5,642 nucleotides of DNA, from contig JABDJM010000006.1 in assembly GCA_013002475.1 (NCBI GenBank), positions 1 to 5,642 on the forward strand, given 5' to 3'. The translations under genes were made by a program, and so were the position numbers. How positions within the stretch are numbered: the first letter of the stretch is position 1; every line of letters starts with the position of its first letter. Under the pieces are notes generated by a model. That model ran no database searches. It was not told the origin of the DNA and was given only the letters and a program-made list of their open reading frames with translations. Shown in pieces: positions 1 through 5,613 of the stretch. This stretch comes from Saprospiraceae bacterium. Its GTDB lineage: Bacteria; Bacteroidota; Bacteroidia; Chitinophagales; Saprospiraceae.

Positions 1-288
1 CCATCTCTCAGTCACATAGGGCATGGCACACTTTCTAGCTCCATTGGCAGCAATCTCTCTCGCTTGCTTCTTAGTAGCTACAAAAAGGATCTTCCGTCCA
101 GACTTCGCAATTTGCTTCAAGGCATTCGCTGCCTTATCCATTGATTCGTCCGTTCGGTTCAGGTCGATCAGGTGAATACCTTTATGTTCCTGAAAAATAT
201 AAGGCTGCATCTTGGGGTTCCACTTTTTCTTCATGTGTCCAAAGTGAACGCCGGCAGCAAGTAGTTCTTTATATGTAGGTTTCGCCAT
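1..288 (-). CDS. rpsB: 30S ribosomal protein S2 (N-terminal 96 residues, cut by window edge)
   Basis: Small-subunit ribosomal protein S2, which binds the 30S subunit at the head-body junction near the mRNA exit. Reading the minus strand from the ATG at 288 gives a protein beginning MAKPTYKELLAAGVHFGH, followed by WNPKMQPYIF, HLIDLNRT and KILFVATKKQA; these are the N-terminal landmarks of bacterial S2 (GVHFGH, WNPKM, IDL.KT, ILFVGTK). The frame is open to base 1, where it ends in TERW, just before the expected LGG.LTN segment, so about 60% of the gene lies outside the window. An AAGGA-like purine stretch sits about 6 bases before the start, better than the other ribosome-binding sites here. 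It follows rpsI after 45 bases with no terminator, so it is probably cotranscribed, as in other Bacteroidota where tsf usually comes next. Identification is secure. Confidence 0.97.
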   Translation of the reverse strand, partial: MAKPTYKELLAAGVHFGHMKKKWNPKMQPYIFQEHKGIHLIDLNRTDESMDKAANALKQIAKSGRKILFVATKKQAREIAANGARKCAMPYVTERW

Positions 289-333
289 TGTAATTCCTTT
301 TTAAAAAGATCTTTTGAAAAAAACTGAAACAGA

Positions 334-729
334 TTAACGTTTGGAGAACTGGAAGCTCTTTCTCGCTTTCGGCTTACCATATTTCTTCCGTTCAACCACA
401 CGGGCATCCCTGGTAAGAAATTTGCGCTCCTTAAGCGGCTTTCGAAAATCTTCGTTCAATTTCACAAGTGCCCGGGCAACTCCCATTCGGATGGCCTGAG
501 ACTGACCTTTAAATCCACCCCCTTTTACATTCACATTGAGGTTGTATAGTTTTTCAACCTCTACAGTAGAAAGAGGCTCCAACACAAAAGCCTGAATATG
601 CTTTTGGGGGAAATAGTCGGTTAGGTCTTTTCCGTTGATGGTAATGGAACCATCTCCTTTGGTCAAATAGACCCTCGCAACGGAGGCCTTTCTTCGACCT
701 ACCGAATTGATCATTTCAGTTGTACTCAT
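334..729 (-). CDS. rpsI: 30S ribosomal protein S9
   Basis: Ribosomal protein S9 (uS9) of the 30S head; its C-terminal tail reaches the P-site tRNA. The 131-residue product has the family length. It shows the N-terminal GRRK motif (residues 11-14) followed by ASVARV, the glycine-rich GGGFKGQSQAIRMGVARAL segment (about 70-88), LTRDARVVERKKYGKPKAR (105-123), and the C-terminal FQFSKR tail, whose SKR end is the tRNA-contacting feature. The ATG at 729 shares one base with the rplM stop (TAATG), which implies translational coupling. Met6 is an alternative start that would give a length closer to the shorter flavobacterial S9 proteins, but the overlap favours the upstream ATG. A perfect 12-base palindrome (AAAAGATCTTTT, 304-315) lies in the spacer to rpsB; it has no loop, so I do not call it a terminator. 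Confidence 0.97.
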   Translation of the reverse strand: MSTTEMINSVGRRKASVARVYLTKGDGSITINGKDLTDYFPQKHIQAFVLEPLSTVEVEKLYNLNVNVKGGGFKGQSQAIRMGVARALVKLNEDFRKPLKERKFLTRDARVVERKKYGKPKARKSFQFSKR

Positions 730-1172
730 TAGCTATTTAATGGCTGTGGCTTCTGAGCACCGTGTGGATGCTCCTCGCCCGTGTACACAAATAATTTTTT
801 AATCATCGCCCGTCCCAACTTATTTTTTGGGAGCATACCTCTTACAGCATTCTCTACCAAAGCTGTGGGCTTTTTGGCATGCAATTCCTTCGCGGTTGTG
901 CTTTTCTGTCCACCCGGATATCCGGAATAAGTCAGATAAGTCTTTTGGTCCATTTTGGATCCGGTAAACCTGGCATTCTCTGAATTGATAACGATGACGT
1001 AATCTCCGGTATCAACATGAGAGGTAAAGGAAGGCTTATGCTTTCCGCGAAGAACAGATGCGATCTGTGAACAAAGGCGTCCCAGTGGTTGGCTGGCTGC
1101 ATCTACGATGAACCATTCCCTCTGAACTTCAGAAGCCTTTGCCGATTTTGTTTTGTAACTAAGTGTATCCAC
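729..1172 (-). CDS. rplM: 50S ribosomal protein L13
   Basis: Ribosomal protein L13 (uL13), an early-assembling 50S protein that binds 23S rRNA. The product is 147 residues, normal for the family. Visible landmarks are the MDTLSYKT start typical of Bacteroidota L13, REWFIVDAASQPLGRL (18-33), LRGKHKPSF (41-49), GDYVIVINS (56-64), YSGYPGG (82-88), the signature AVRGMLPKNKLGRAM (109-123) and the C-terminal HPHGAQKPQPL. The start codon is GTG (1170-1172). An ATG a few bases upstream is in a different frame, so GTG is needed to give the conserved N terminus. There is no clear Shine-Dalgarno sequence. It is the first gene of an rplM-rpsI-rpsB operon, driven by the promoter at 1217-1247, which would leave a leader of roughly 40 nt. 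Confidence 0.97.
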   Translation of the reverse strand: MDTLSYKTKSAKASEVQREWFIVDAASQPLGRLCSQIASVLRGKHKPSFTSHVDTGDYVIVINSENARFTGSKMDQKTYLTYSGYPGGQKSTTAKELHAKKPTALVENAVRGMLPKNKLGRAMIKKLFVYTGEEHPHGAQKPQPLNS

Positions 1173-1216
1173 TATAATACATTTAACAGGTGAACATGCC
1201 TCGTTTTAAGGCCGGG

Positions 1217-1247
1217 CAAAGGTATGGTTCATTTTGAGTTGAAACAA
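1217..1247 (-). promoter_or_regulatory. Bacteroidota-type promoter for the rplM-rpsI-rpsB operon
   Basis: On the minus strand TACCTTTG (1217-1224) matches the Bacteroidota -7 element TAnnTTTG at every fixed position. A TTG -33 element lies at 1245-1247, separated by 20 bases, within the spacing usual for this promoter class. Transcription would begin near 1210, about 38 bases before the rplM GTG start. Both motifs and the spacing are read directly; promoter activity is inferred. Confidence 0.75.
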
Positions 1248-1280
1248 GGATTTATGCGATTATTTTTTCCTTGGGTGCTT

Positions 1281-1301
1281 ATAAAAGACTGAAAATCAGT
1301 C
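1281..1301 (-). terminator. weak intrinsic terminator downstream of the MBL-fold hydrolase
   Basis: A perfect 6-bp stem (GACTGA at 1287-1292 paired with TCAGTC at 1296-1301) with a 3-base loop is followed, on the minus strand, by TTTTAT. This orientation fits termination of the hydrolase transcript that ends at 1354, ahead of the rplM promoter. The stem is short and only half GC, so it may be inefficient. A second, weaker CCAA/TTGG hairpin followed by GTTTT lies closer to the stop codon, around 1327-1341. Confidence 0.45.
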
Positions 1302-1353
1302 AAAATTTCGCACAACTTTTTAAAACCCAATTAATATTTGGCAGAAAATGGGG

Positions 1354-2340
1354 TCAAATCCGAAGGACCTGGCCAGGATAGAGCAGTTCAAGTCGATCCG
1401 GTTTGGATGAAAATTGCTTGATGATCTCATCATGTGGTTCTGAAAGCGGTTCATTGCTCAGGTCAAAGCAGCCGAAATGCATAGGGATCATTTTTCGGGC
1501 GCCCAACCTGTCTGTTGCTTTTCGGGCCTCCTTCGGATTCATATGAGATTCCTTCATGATGAACCTGGGCTTGTAGGCACCGATACCCATGATCGCATAA
1601 TCGATCTTAGGAAAAACTCTTCCTATTTGCCGGAAGTGATCTCCTATCCCTGAATCGCCGCCGAAGTAGATCACGTAATCCGGGGTCTCAATTATAAAAC
1701 TTCCCCAAAGCCTCAAGTTGAGGTCCGTAGTCGCACGCCTACACCAATGTCTTGCCGGCAAAAAGGTGATCCGTAAATCATCTTCGAACAGGTTATAACG
1801 TTGGTACCAGGCAGCCTCCTGGATCTCCGGATCTTTCACCCACTTCCCTATGACGCTGGACATCTTAAGGCCTGTTAATACTCCGGGCTGATTGTTTTTG
1901 AAAAGTTGTTTGAAACTCTTTTCATCACAATGATCCCGGTGGTCATGGCTGAGTAGCAAATAATCCAGCCCCAGGATCTTGTCTATTGGAATGGGAAGAT
2001 CTGAATACCGTTTTAGCATTGGGAGTTTTCCAAAGATGGGATCGGTGATCATCCTTTTTCCCTTTACCTGTATTATAAAGGTGGAATGACCGAGCCAAAT
2101 TATGGCATCTTCAGCCAGGCTGGGTAATTGTTCGACCGGATATATAGGTAGCCTCCAGTTTTTAAGATCTCTTTTCTTCTTTCCTCTTTGAGGATTAGGA
2201 GTAATCCCCCAGCGAAGCATCTTACCCCAGGAGGTGGTATAGGACTTTTCACCCACATACTGAAAGACTCCCTTTTGGATGGGGTTGCCCTGCCAATCCG
2301 GGTGGATAGTCTCCAGCCTTTCGTTTTTGAGGTACTCCAT
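1354..2340 (-). CDS. MBL-fold metallohydrolase, NAPE-PLD/UlaG-like
   Basis: A 328-residue metallo-beta-lactamase-fold hydrolase, probably cytoplasmic since no signal peptide is visible. The order of motifs follows the NAPE-PLD-like branch: WLGHSTF (82-88), ITDPIF (98-103), the zinc motif SHDHRDH (131-137), PARHWCRR (195-202), LWGSF (211-215), GGDSG (227-231), IGAYKPR (253-259), HMNP (266-269) and PMHFG (286-290). Predicted metal ligands are H132, H134, D136, H137, H198, D229 and H288, so the catalytic site looks intact. In mammals this family hydrolyses N-acyl-phosphatidylethanolamine; for bacterial relatives the substrate is usually unknown, and I assign none. The frame stays open upstream to 2532, but that extension overlaps the neighbouring signal peptide on the other strand and is low in family features. 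The ATG at 2340, preceded by a GGGAAG purine stretch, is the better start. UlaG-type lactonase is the main alternative. Confidence 0.9.
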   Translation of the reverse strand: MEYLKNERLETIHPDWQGNPIQKGVFQYVGEKSYTTSWGKMLRWGITPNPQRGKKKRDLKNWRLPIYPVEQLPSLAEDAIIWLGHSTFIIQVKGKRMITDPIFGKLPMLKRYSDLPIPIDKILGLDYLLLSHDHRDHCDEKSFKQLFKNNQPGVLTGLKMSSVIGKWVKDPEIQEAAWYQRYNLFEDDLRITFLPARHWCRRATTDLNLRLWGSFIIETPDYVIYFGGDSGIGDHFRQIGRVFPKIDYAIMGIGAYKPRFIMKESHMNPKEARKATDRLGARKMIPMHFGCFDLSNEPLSEPHDEIIKQFSSKPDRLELLYPGQVLRI

Positions 2341-2411
2341 TTTGTTTTCTTCCCATTTAGCCCGACAAATACCTTTAAAAGGAGAACAAGCGGTTTGGCG
2401 GCCCGAACGGA

Positions 2412-2440
2412 TAAAGTTAACTTCACGCCGCTGATTACAA
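2412..2440 (-). promoter_or_regulatory. candidate promoter for the MBL-fold hydrolase
   Basis: On the minus strand TAACTTTA (2412-2419) matches five of the six fixed positions of the TAnnTTTG -7 element. A TTG lies 18 bases upstream (2438-2440); a second TTG at 2442-2444 would give 22. The leader to the ATG at 2340 would be about 65 nt. If real, this promoter lies inside the upstream extension of the reading frame and supports the shorter protein. A perfect 10-base palindrome (AAGTTAACTT, 2414-2423) overlaps the -7 box and could be a regulator site. Confidence 0.4.
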
Positions 2441-2467
2441 TCAATTTTTAGACTAAAATATTTATCG

Positions 2468-3331
2468 ATGAGATTATTGACATTGCTCGCACTTTGCTGC
2501 CTCATGACCATGGGCATGGAGGCACAGATCAAAACACCGGCTCCCAGCCCTATGTGTAAGATGACCCAGACAGTAGGTTTGTCTGATTTTACTGTTGAAT
2601 ATAGCCGCCCTGGTGTGAAGGGCCGGACGATATTTGCCAGCGACGGCCTGGTACCCTATGGAGAAATGTGGCGGACCGGCGCAAACGCCTCCACCAAAGT
2701 GAAATTTTCTGATGACGTAACGATCGATGGAAAGGATGTACCTGCTGGAAACTATGCTTTGTACACGATCCCCAATGCTGATTCCTGGGAGGTCATGCTT
2801 TACAAGAATACAAGCCACTGGGGTACTCCAGGAAAAGCTTTTAAGGAAGACGAGATCCAGGTTAAACTATCCGCCAAGCCTAAATCTATGGCGAACACGG
2901 TTGAGACCTTCACCATTAAGTTTGCCAACATTACGTCTAACAAATGTGATATGGTGATCGCCTGGGAAAATACCCAGGTAAGCTTCCCTATTTCTGTGGA
3001 TGTGGATACCCGCGTCATGAACAATATTCAGAAAGTAATGGGCGGCGTATCCAGAGGTGATTATTATACTGCCGCAAGGTATTTTTATGATAATGACAAA
3101 GATTCTCAACAGGCTTTGACCTGGGTTAAAAAGGCCAACGAAATGGATGCTAAATTCTGGCAATTGAGACTCCAGTCAGAGATCGAAGCTAAAATGGGCA
3201 ACTACACCACAGCCATCAAAACGGCTGAAAAATCCAAAGCGGCAGCCTTCAATGCTGACAACCAGGATTACATCCGGATAAATGAAAAGAATATTTCTAA
3301 ATGGAAAGGAATGATCGGCTCAAAAAGCTAG
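2468..3331 (+). CDS. exported DUF2911 protein with helical C-terminal region
   Basis: A 287-residue protein of the DUF2911 family, common in Bacteroidota and without an established function. A type I signal peptide is visible at residues 1-19 (MRLL then a hydrophobic core, probable cut after MEA), so it is expected in the periplasm or outside; the early cysteines do not form a proper lipobox. The DUF2911 domain covers about 25-180, with the family landmarks YSRPGVKGRTIF (45-56), LVPYGEMWRTGAN (61-73), PAGNYALYTIP (92-102) and WEVMLYKN (107-114). Residues about 185-285 form amphipathic helices (GDYYTAARYFYDN, QALTWVKKANE, GNYTTAIKTAEKS) resembling tetratricopeptide repeats, as seen in other DUF2911 proteins. 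There is no Shine-Dalgarno sequence and no convincing promoter in the 127-bp divergent gap. It ends at a strong shared terminator and appears monocistronic. Confidence 0.92.
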   Translation: MRLLTLLALCCLMTMGMEAQIKTPAPSPMCKMTQTVGLSDFTVEYSRPGVKGRTIFASDGLVPYGEMWRTGANASTKVKFSDDVTIDGKDVPAGNYALYTIPNADSWEVMLYKNTSHWGTPGKAFKEDEIQVKLSAKPKSMANTVETFTIKFANITSNKCDMVIAWENTQVSFPISVDVDTRVMNNIQKVMGGVSRGDYYTAARYFYDNDKDSQQALTWVKKANEMDAKFWQLRLQSEIEAKMGNYTTAIKTAEKSKAAAFNADNQDYIRINEKNISKWKGMIGSKS

Positions 3332-3347
3332 TTCTTCTTTCTGCAAG

Positions 3348-3384
3348 AAAAAAAGCAGTCACGCTCTGGCGTGACTGCTTTTTT
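3348..3384. terminator. strong bidirectional intrinsic terminator between convergent genes
   Basis: A perfect 10-bp GC-rich stem (GCAGTCACGC at 3355-3364 with GCGTGACTGC at 3369-3378) closes a TCTG loop. It is flanked by seven A residues on the left and six T residues on the right, so an intrinsic terminator is formed on either strand. It serves the DUF2911 gene (stop at 3331) from the left and the VOC gene (stop at 3386-3388, one base away) from the right. Confidence 0.93.
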
Positions 3385-3385
3385 A

Positions 3386-4078
3386 TTACCCGTCATTGAA
3401 CAGAAAAAAACCGAAACCACCAGGGTCCCTGATGATTATATTATCAACTTTCTCTTCTTTGTTAAAGTGGGTGATCTCCTCGGTGATCGGTATCCCGGCA
3501 TTCTGAATATCAGCGATGACTTTCTTGTTCCCTTCTTTTCCATTGAAGTAGGTAAATGAGGGATTAAAAAACAAATGAGGACAAGCCATTGGTTTCATAA
3601 ATGATATGCCAAAGCCTTCGTCATTGTCCATCGCCAGCCAACCTTGTTCTGGTCCACCCATCGTTTTTTCAAAACCCAGCATAGTATATAACTGGTAGGA
3701 TTTTTCCATATCTGAGGTTTCCATGCTAAGCCCGGCAAGATTTCCGGTAATGCCAAAGGACTTTTCCTCTGGGTTATGCTTAACAGGGGAAGGACCTTCG
3801 TTGAGGTAAATCCAGGTGCCGGAGGGATCCATAAAACAGAGACCACCAGGTGTGGCCCAAAATGTATAATCCTTGGCAAGCTTTTCTTTTTCAGCAGTCC
3901 AGGAATCTTTGTAAAAAACGATCCCAGCCCGAGCGAAGCGATCAGGGTTGATCATGACAACTGCCTTTCCATCGCTTACGATGCAAGGGGATTCATTTAT
4001 CTGCTTCCACTTTAGCGTACTATAAAACTCCTTGCTCTTCTCAAGATCCGGAGTGGGTGTTTGTATGAGTGCTTTCAT
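3386..4078 (-). CDS. two-domain VOC (glyoxalase/bleomycin-resistance-like) protein
   Basis: A 230-residue cytoplasmic protein of the vicinal oxygen chelate superfamily with two tandem half-domains. The first (about 1-95) opens with TPDLEKSKEFYSTL and closes with FMDPSGTWIYLNEG; the second (about 112-228) opens with TSDMEKSYQLYTMLGF and closes with IRDPGGFGFFLFN. These are the usual strand-helix openings and the DP.G strand endings of VOC modules. The usual metal ligands are not evident: no His in either first strand, and the glutamate expected after DP.G is Tyr91 in the first half and Phe225 in the second. It may therefore bind a ligand without metal catalysis, and no reaction can be assigned. 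The ATG shares one base with the stop of the preceding membrane-protein gene (TGATG), so the two are probably translationally coupled. It is the last gene of its operon. Confidence 0.88.
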   Translation of the reverse strand: MKALIQTPTPDLEKSKEFYSTLKWKQINESPCIVSDGKAVVMINPDRFARAGIVFYKDSWTAEKEKLAKDYTFWATPGGLCFMDPSGTWIYLNEGPSPVKHNPEEKSFGITGNLAGLSMETSDMEKSYQLYTMLGFEKTMGGPEQGWLAMDNDEGFGISFMKPMACPHLFFNPSFTYFNGKEGNKKVIADIQNAGIPITEEITHFNKEEKVDNIIIRDPGGFGFFLFNDG

Positions 4079-4461
4079 CAGCTAGAATATTCAAAGTTTT
4101 CTTCTTCGGCTGCTTGTTCTGGCCTGGGTTTTATCTCGACAAAATAATAAACAACCATGGCGATCCAACCCACGAACAAGAGCAGGAGAATCCAAATGAC
4201 CTTTTCGGTGGAATTTTCTTTGAAGCTTGTATTCCTGGAAACATCCACCAGATAATACACCAGCAGACCCAGAAACAAAACAAGCATGAGTGCAGCGAAG
4301 ACCAGAAAACCGACCAGCCTTCCGGTTGGAAAACTTTCACCCATTTCTTCAAACTCTATAAAGCCACCGATCATGGAAACCATAAAGAGGATCATGGGAA
4401 TAAGGAGTACGATCGGAAGGAAGGTTAAAATTCCAATTACCCGTTTTTCTTTTTCTGTCAT
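4078..4461 (-). CDS. small three-helix membrane protein, PLDc_N-like C-terminal helix
   Basis: A 127-residue inner-membrane protein of unknown function. Three hydrophobic segments are clear: about 8-35 (RVIGILTFLPIVLLIPMILF), 48-73 (GRLVGFLVFAALMLVLFLGL) and 88-110 (EKVIWILLLLFVGWIAMVVY), followed by an acidic tail rich in Glu. The last segment, with a tryptophan, a run of Leu and G-W..Y.F, resembles the PLDc_N membrane module often found alone in Bacteroidota; this resemblance is tentative. The ATG at 4461 (MTEKEKRVIG) is chosen. A longer reading from a TTG at 4497 would add 12 residues overlapping the upstream gene stop and looks less likely. It lies 32 bases after the orphan helical gene and overlaps the VOC gene by one base, which suggests one transcript for the three. 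Confidence 0.82.
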   Translation of the reverse strand: MTEKEKRVIGILTFLPIVLLIPMILFMVSMIGGFIEFEEMGESFPTGRLVGFLVFAALMLVLFLGLLVYYLVDVSRNTSFKENSTEKVIWILLLLFVGWIAMVVYYFVEIKPRPEQAAEEENFEYSS

Positions 4462-4493
4462 GCCTTTGAAGGTAATTATTCCGAAATGGAATA

Positions 4494-4967
4494 TCAAATC
4501 TCTGAAGGCACCTGATCCTGGTAATCGAATTGAATATCCTCATGTAGCTTGGAAAGAGCCTGCCTGATCTTCAGCACCTGCCTGTTATAAAGATTGGTAA
4601 GCACTGTACTTCTCCTAAGGGAGAAACGAAGATCGCGAAGTTGCTCACAAAAAAATATTCGCATTTCAACCTCTGTTTCTTTGTTGCCGGAATATTTTAG
4701 AAAACGGTCCGTGTATCTAAGGATCTTTCGAATCGATTTTTTCGCATAGTAGATATTACGTTGATTCATCTCAGAAAACTGGATAGTGATTTCCTCTTTC
4801 AAGCCTTTAATGTATTCCTGTTCATCCCCTGCTTCAAAAAGCATATAGGTTAGCAGCTCTTTATTTTCTTTTTTATACTTGGCGAGGCGTAGGCAGATTT
4901 CAGTCAATCGTTTGGAATCCAATAACTGGAGCTCTCCTTTTATTTGGTGGACGGTAGCAGGTTTCAT
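4494..4967 (-). CDS. uncharacterised alpha-helical protein, first gene of the VOC operon
   Basis: I do not recognise a named family. The 157-residue product is strongly charged and predicted to be almost entirely helical, with no signal peptide or membrane segment. Notable stretches are LTEICLRLAKYKKENKELLTY (21-41), LFEAGDEQEYIKGLKEEI (43-60), a basic patch KKSIRKILRYTDRFLKY (76-92), and a C-terminal helical region LYNRQVLKIRQALSKLHEDI (126-145). My impression is that similar proteins occur as conserved hypotheticals across Flavobacteriia, but that rests on memory only. The ATG at 4967 (MKPATVHQIKGEL) is preferred. The frame continues upstream to 5030, but those 21 residues overlap the divergent DinB-like gene on the other strand. 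It heads an operon with the membrane protein and the VOC protein. The gap to the divergent gene is only 49 bp, and I found no good minus-strand promoter. Confidence 0.8.
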   Translation of the reverse strand: MKPATVHQIKGELQLLDSKRLTEICLRLAKYKKENKELLTYMLFEAGDEQEYIKGLKEEITIQFSEMNQRNIYYAKKSIRKILRYTDRFLKYSGNKETEVEMRIFFCEQLRDLRFSLRRSTVLTNLYNRQVLKIRQALSKLHEDIQFDYQDQVPSEI

Positions 4968-4972
4968 AAGGC

Positions 4973-5000
4973 TTGCAATATAGGGGAATGTGTAACTTAG
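4973..5000 (+). promoter_or_regulatory. candidate promoter for the DinB-like gene
   Basis: TAACTTAG (4993-5000) matches five of six fixed positions of the Bacteroidota -7 element TAnnTTTG, and a TTG (4973-4975) lies 17 bases upstream. Transcription would start near 5006, giving a leader of only about 11 nt before the ATG at 5017, with AGGA immediately upstream. The whole element fits inside the 49-bp divergent gap. Activity is inferred from the motif alone. Confidence 0.4.
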
Positions 5001-5016
5001 CCTTAAACCCAGGATC

Positions 5017-5613
5017 ATGATTCGCAGCATTTTTTTGTTTTCATTTATGTTAGTCTCTTCTATTATGATTTCACAGGATCATTCCGCACCCATACCCTAT
5101 CATGAGATTTTGGAGGCACCTGAAGACTATGGGCCAGGAAATGTACTTGCCAGAATGGTGGATGGCCTGGGCTATCGTTATTACTGGGCATCTGAAGGAT
5201 TAAGGCAAGAAGACCTTGATTACCGGCCGACACCAGAAGCTGCCAGTGCCTATGAAACGGTGCAGCATATTTATGGTCTTGCTTCAACGGTCCTAAACGT
5301 GGCGTTAAATAAGCCCAATGTGCGGCCGCTTGATTTTTCTGAAATGGATTTTGATGATCTTAGGAGAGGAGCTCTGGAAAACTTGCAAAAGGCCAGCGAA
5401 ACCTTCCGTGGAAAAAATGCGGAGGAGATGAGCAAGCTGGAAGTTATTTTTCAGCGTGGTGAGAGAACAAGCAACTTTCCTTTGTGGAATGTTATGAATG
5501 GTATGCTGGCTGATGCAATCTATCATACCGGACAACTGGTAAGCTTTCGGAGGACAACGGGCAACCCGATGGACGCAAGTGTAAATGTGTTTATAGGAAA
5601 AAACAGAAACTAA
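5017..5613 (+). CDS. exported DinB-superfamily protein
   Basis: A 198-residue protein with a probable signal peptide at residues 1-19 (hydrophobic IFLFSFMLVSSIMI, cut near S19-Q20; no lipobox cysteine), so it is expected outside the cytoplasm. The mature part resembles the four-helix DinB/YfiT-like fold: a first helix GPGNVLARMVDGLGYRYYWA (39-58), the LRQEDLDYRPTPEA segment (62-75), His84 in TVQHIYGL, and the hallmark YHTGQLVSFRR (169-179) with His170, Gly172 and Gln173. DinB proteins usually bind a divalent metal through three His, the last two as HxxxH. Here the residue four before His170 is Asp166, so the triad would be H84-D166-H170. The function is unknown; family members include thiol-dependent transferases, but most are uncharacterised. 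It stands divergent to the orphan helical operon. Assignment to the superfamily is good; metal binding is inferred. Confidence 0.85.
   Translation: MIRSIFLFSFMLVSSIMISQDHSAPIPYHEILEAPEDYGPGNVLARMVDGLGYRYYWASEGLRQEDLDYRPTPEAASAYETVQHIYGLASTVLNVALNKPNVRPLDFSEMDFDDLRRGALENLQKASETFRGKNAEEMSKLEVIFQRGERTSNFPLWNVMNGMLADAIYHTGQLVSFRRTTGNPMDASVNVFIGKNRN

Noticed and set aside
304..315. Palindrome AAAAGATCTTTT between rpsI and rpsB, considered as a terminator
   Set aside because: It has no loop, is very AT-rich, and would interrupt an operon that is normally cotranscribed.
2341..2377. Plus-strand TTTG and TACCTTTA considered as a promoter for the DUF2911 gene
   Set aside because: The spacing is 25 bases, longer than usual for this promoter class, and the leader would be about 85 nt; not strong enough to call.
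2100..2444. Minus-strand open frame of about 114 codons within and upstream of the hydrolase gene
   Set aside because: It overlaps the zinc-hydrolase gene in another frame, has no recognisable domain, and the hydrolase frame carries complete family motifs.
2188..2451. Plus-strand open frame of 87 codons opposite the hydrolase N terminus
   Set aside because: Antisense to a convincing gene, low-complexity proline and phenylalanine content, no start-site support.
4069..4428. Plus-strand open frame of 119 codons rich in His, Gln and Lys
   Set aside because: It is the antisense of the hydrophobic membrane-protein gene; its odd composition is what complementing hydrophobic codons produces.
4494..5030. 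Longer version of the orphan helical protein starting at 5030
   Set aside because: The extra 21 residues overlap the signal-peptide codons of the divergent gene and the candidate promoter; the ATG at 4967 gives a cleaner helical protein.
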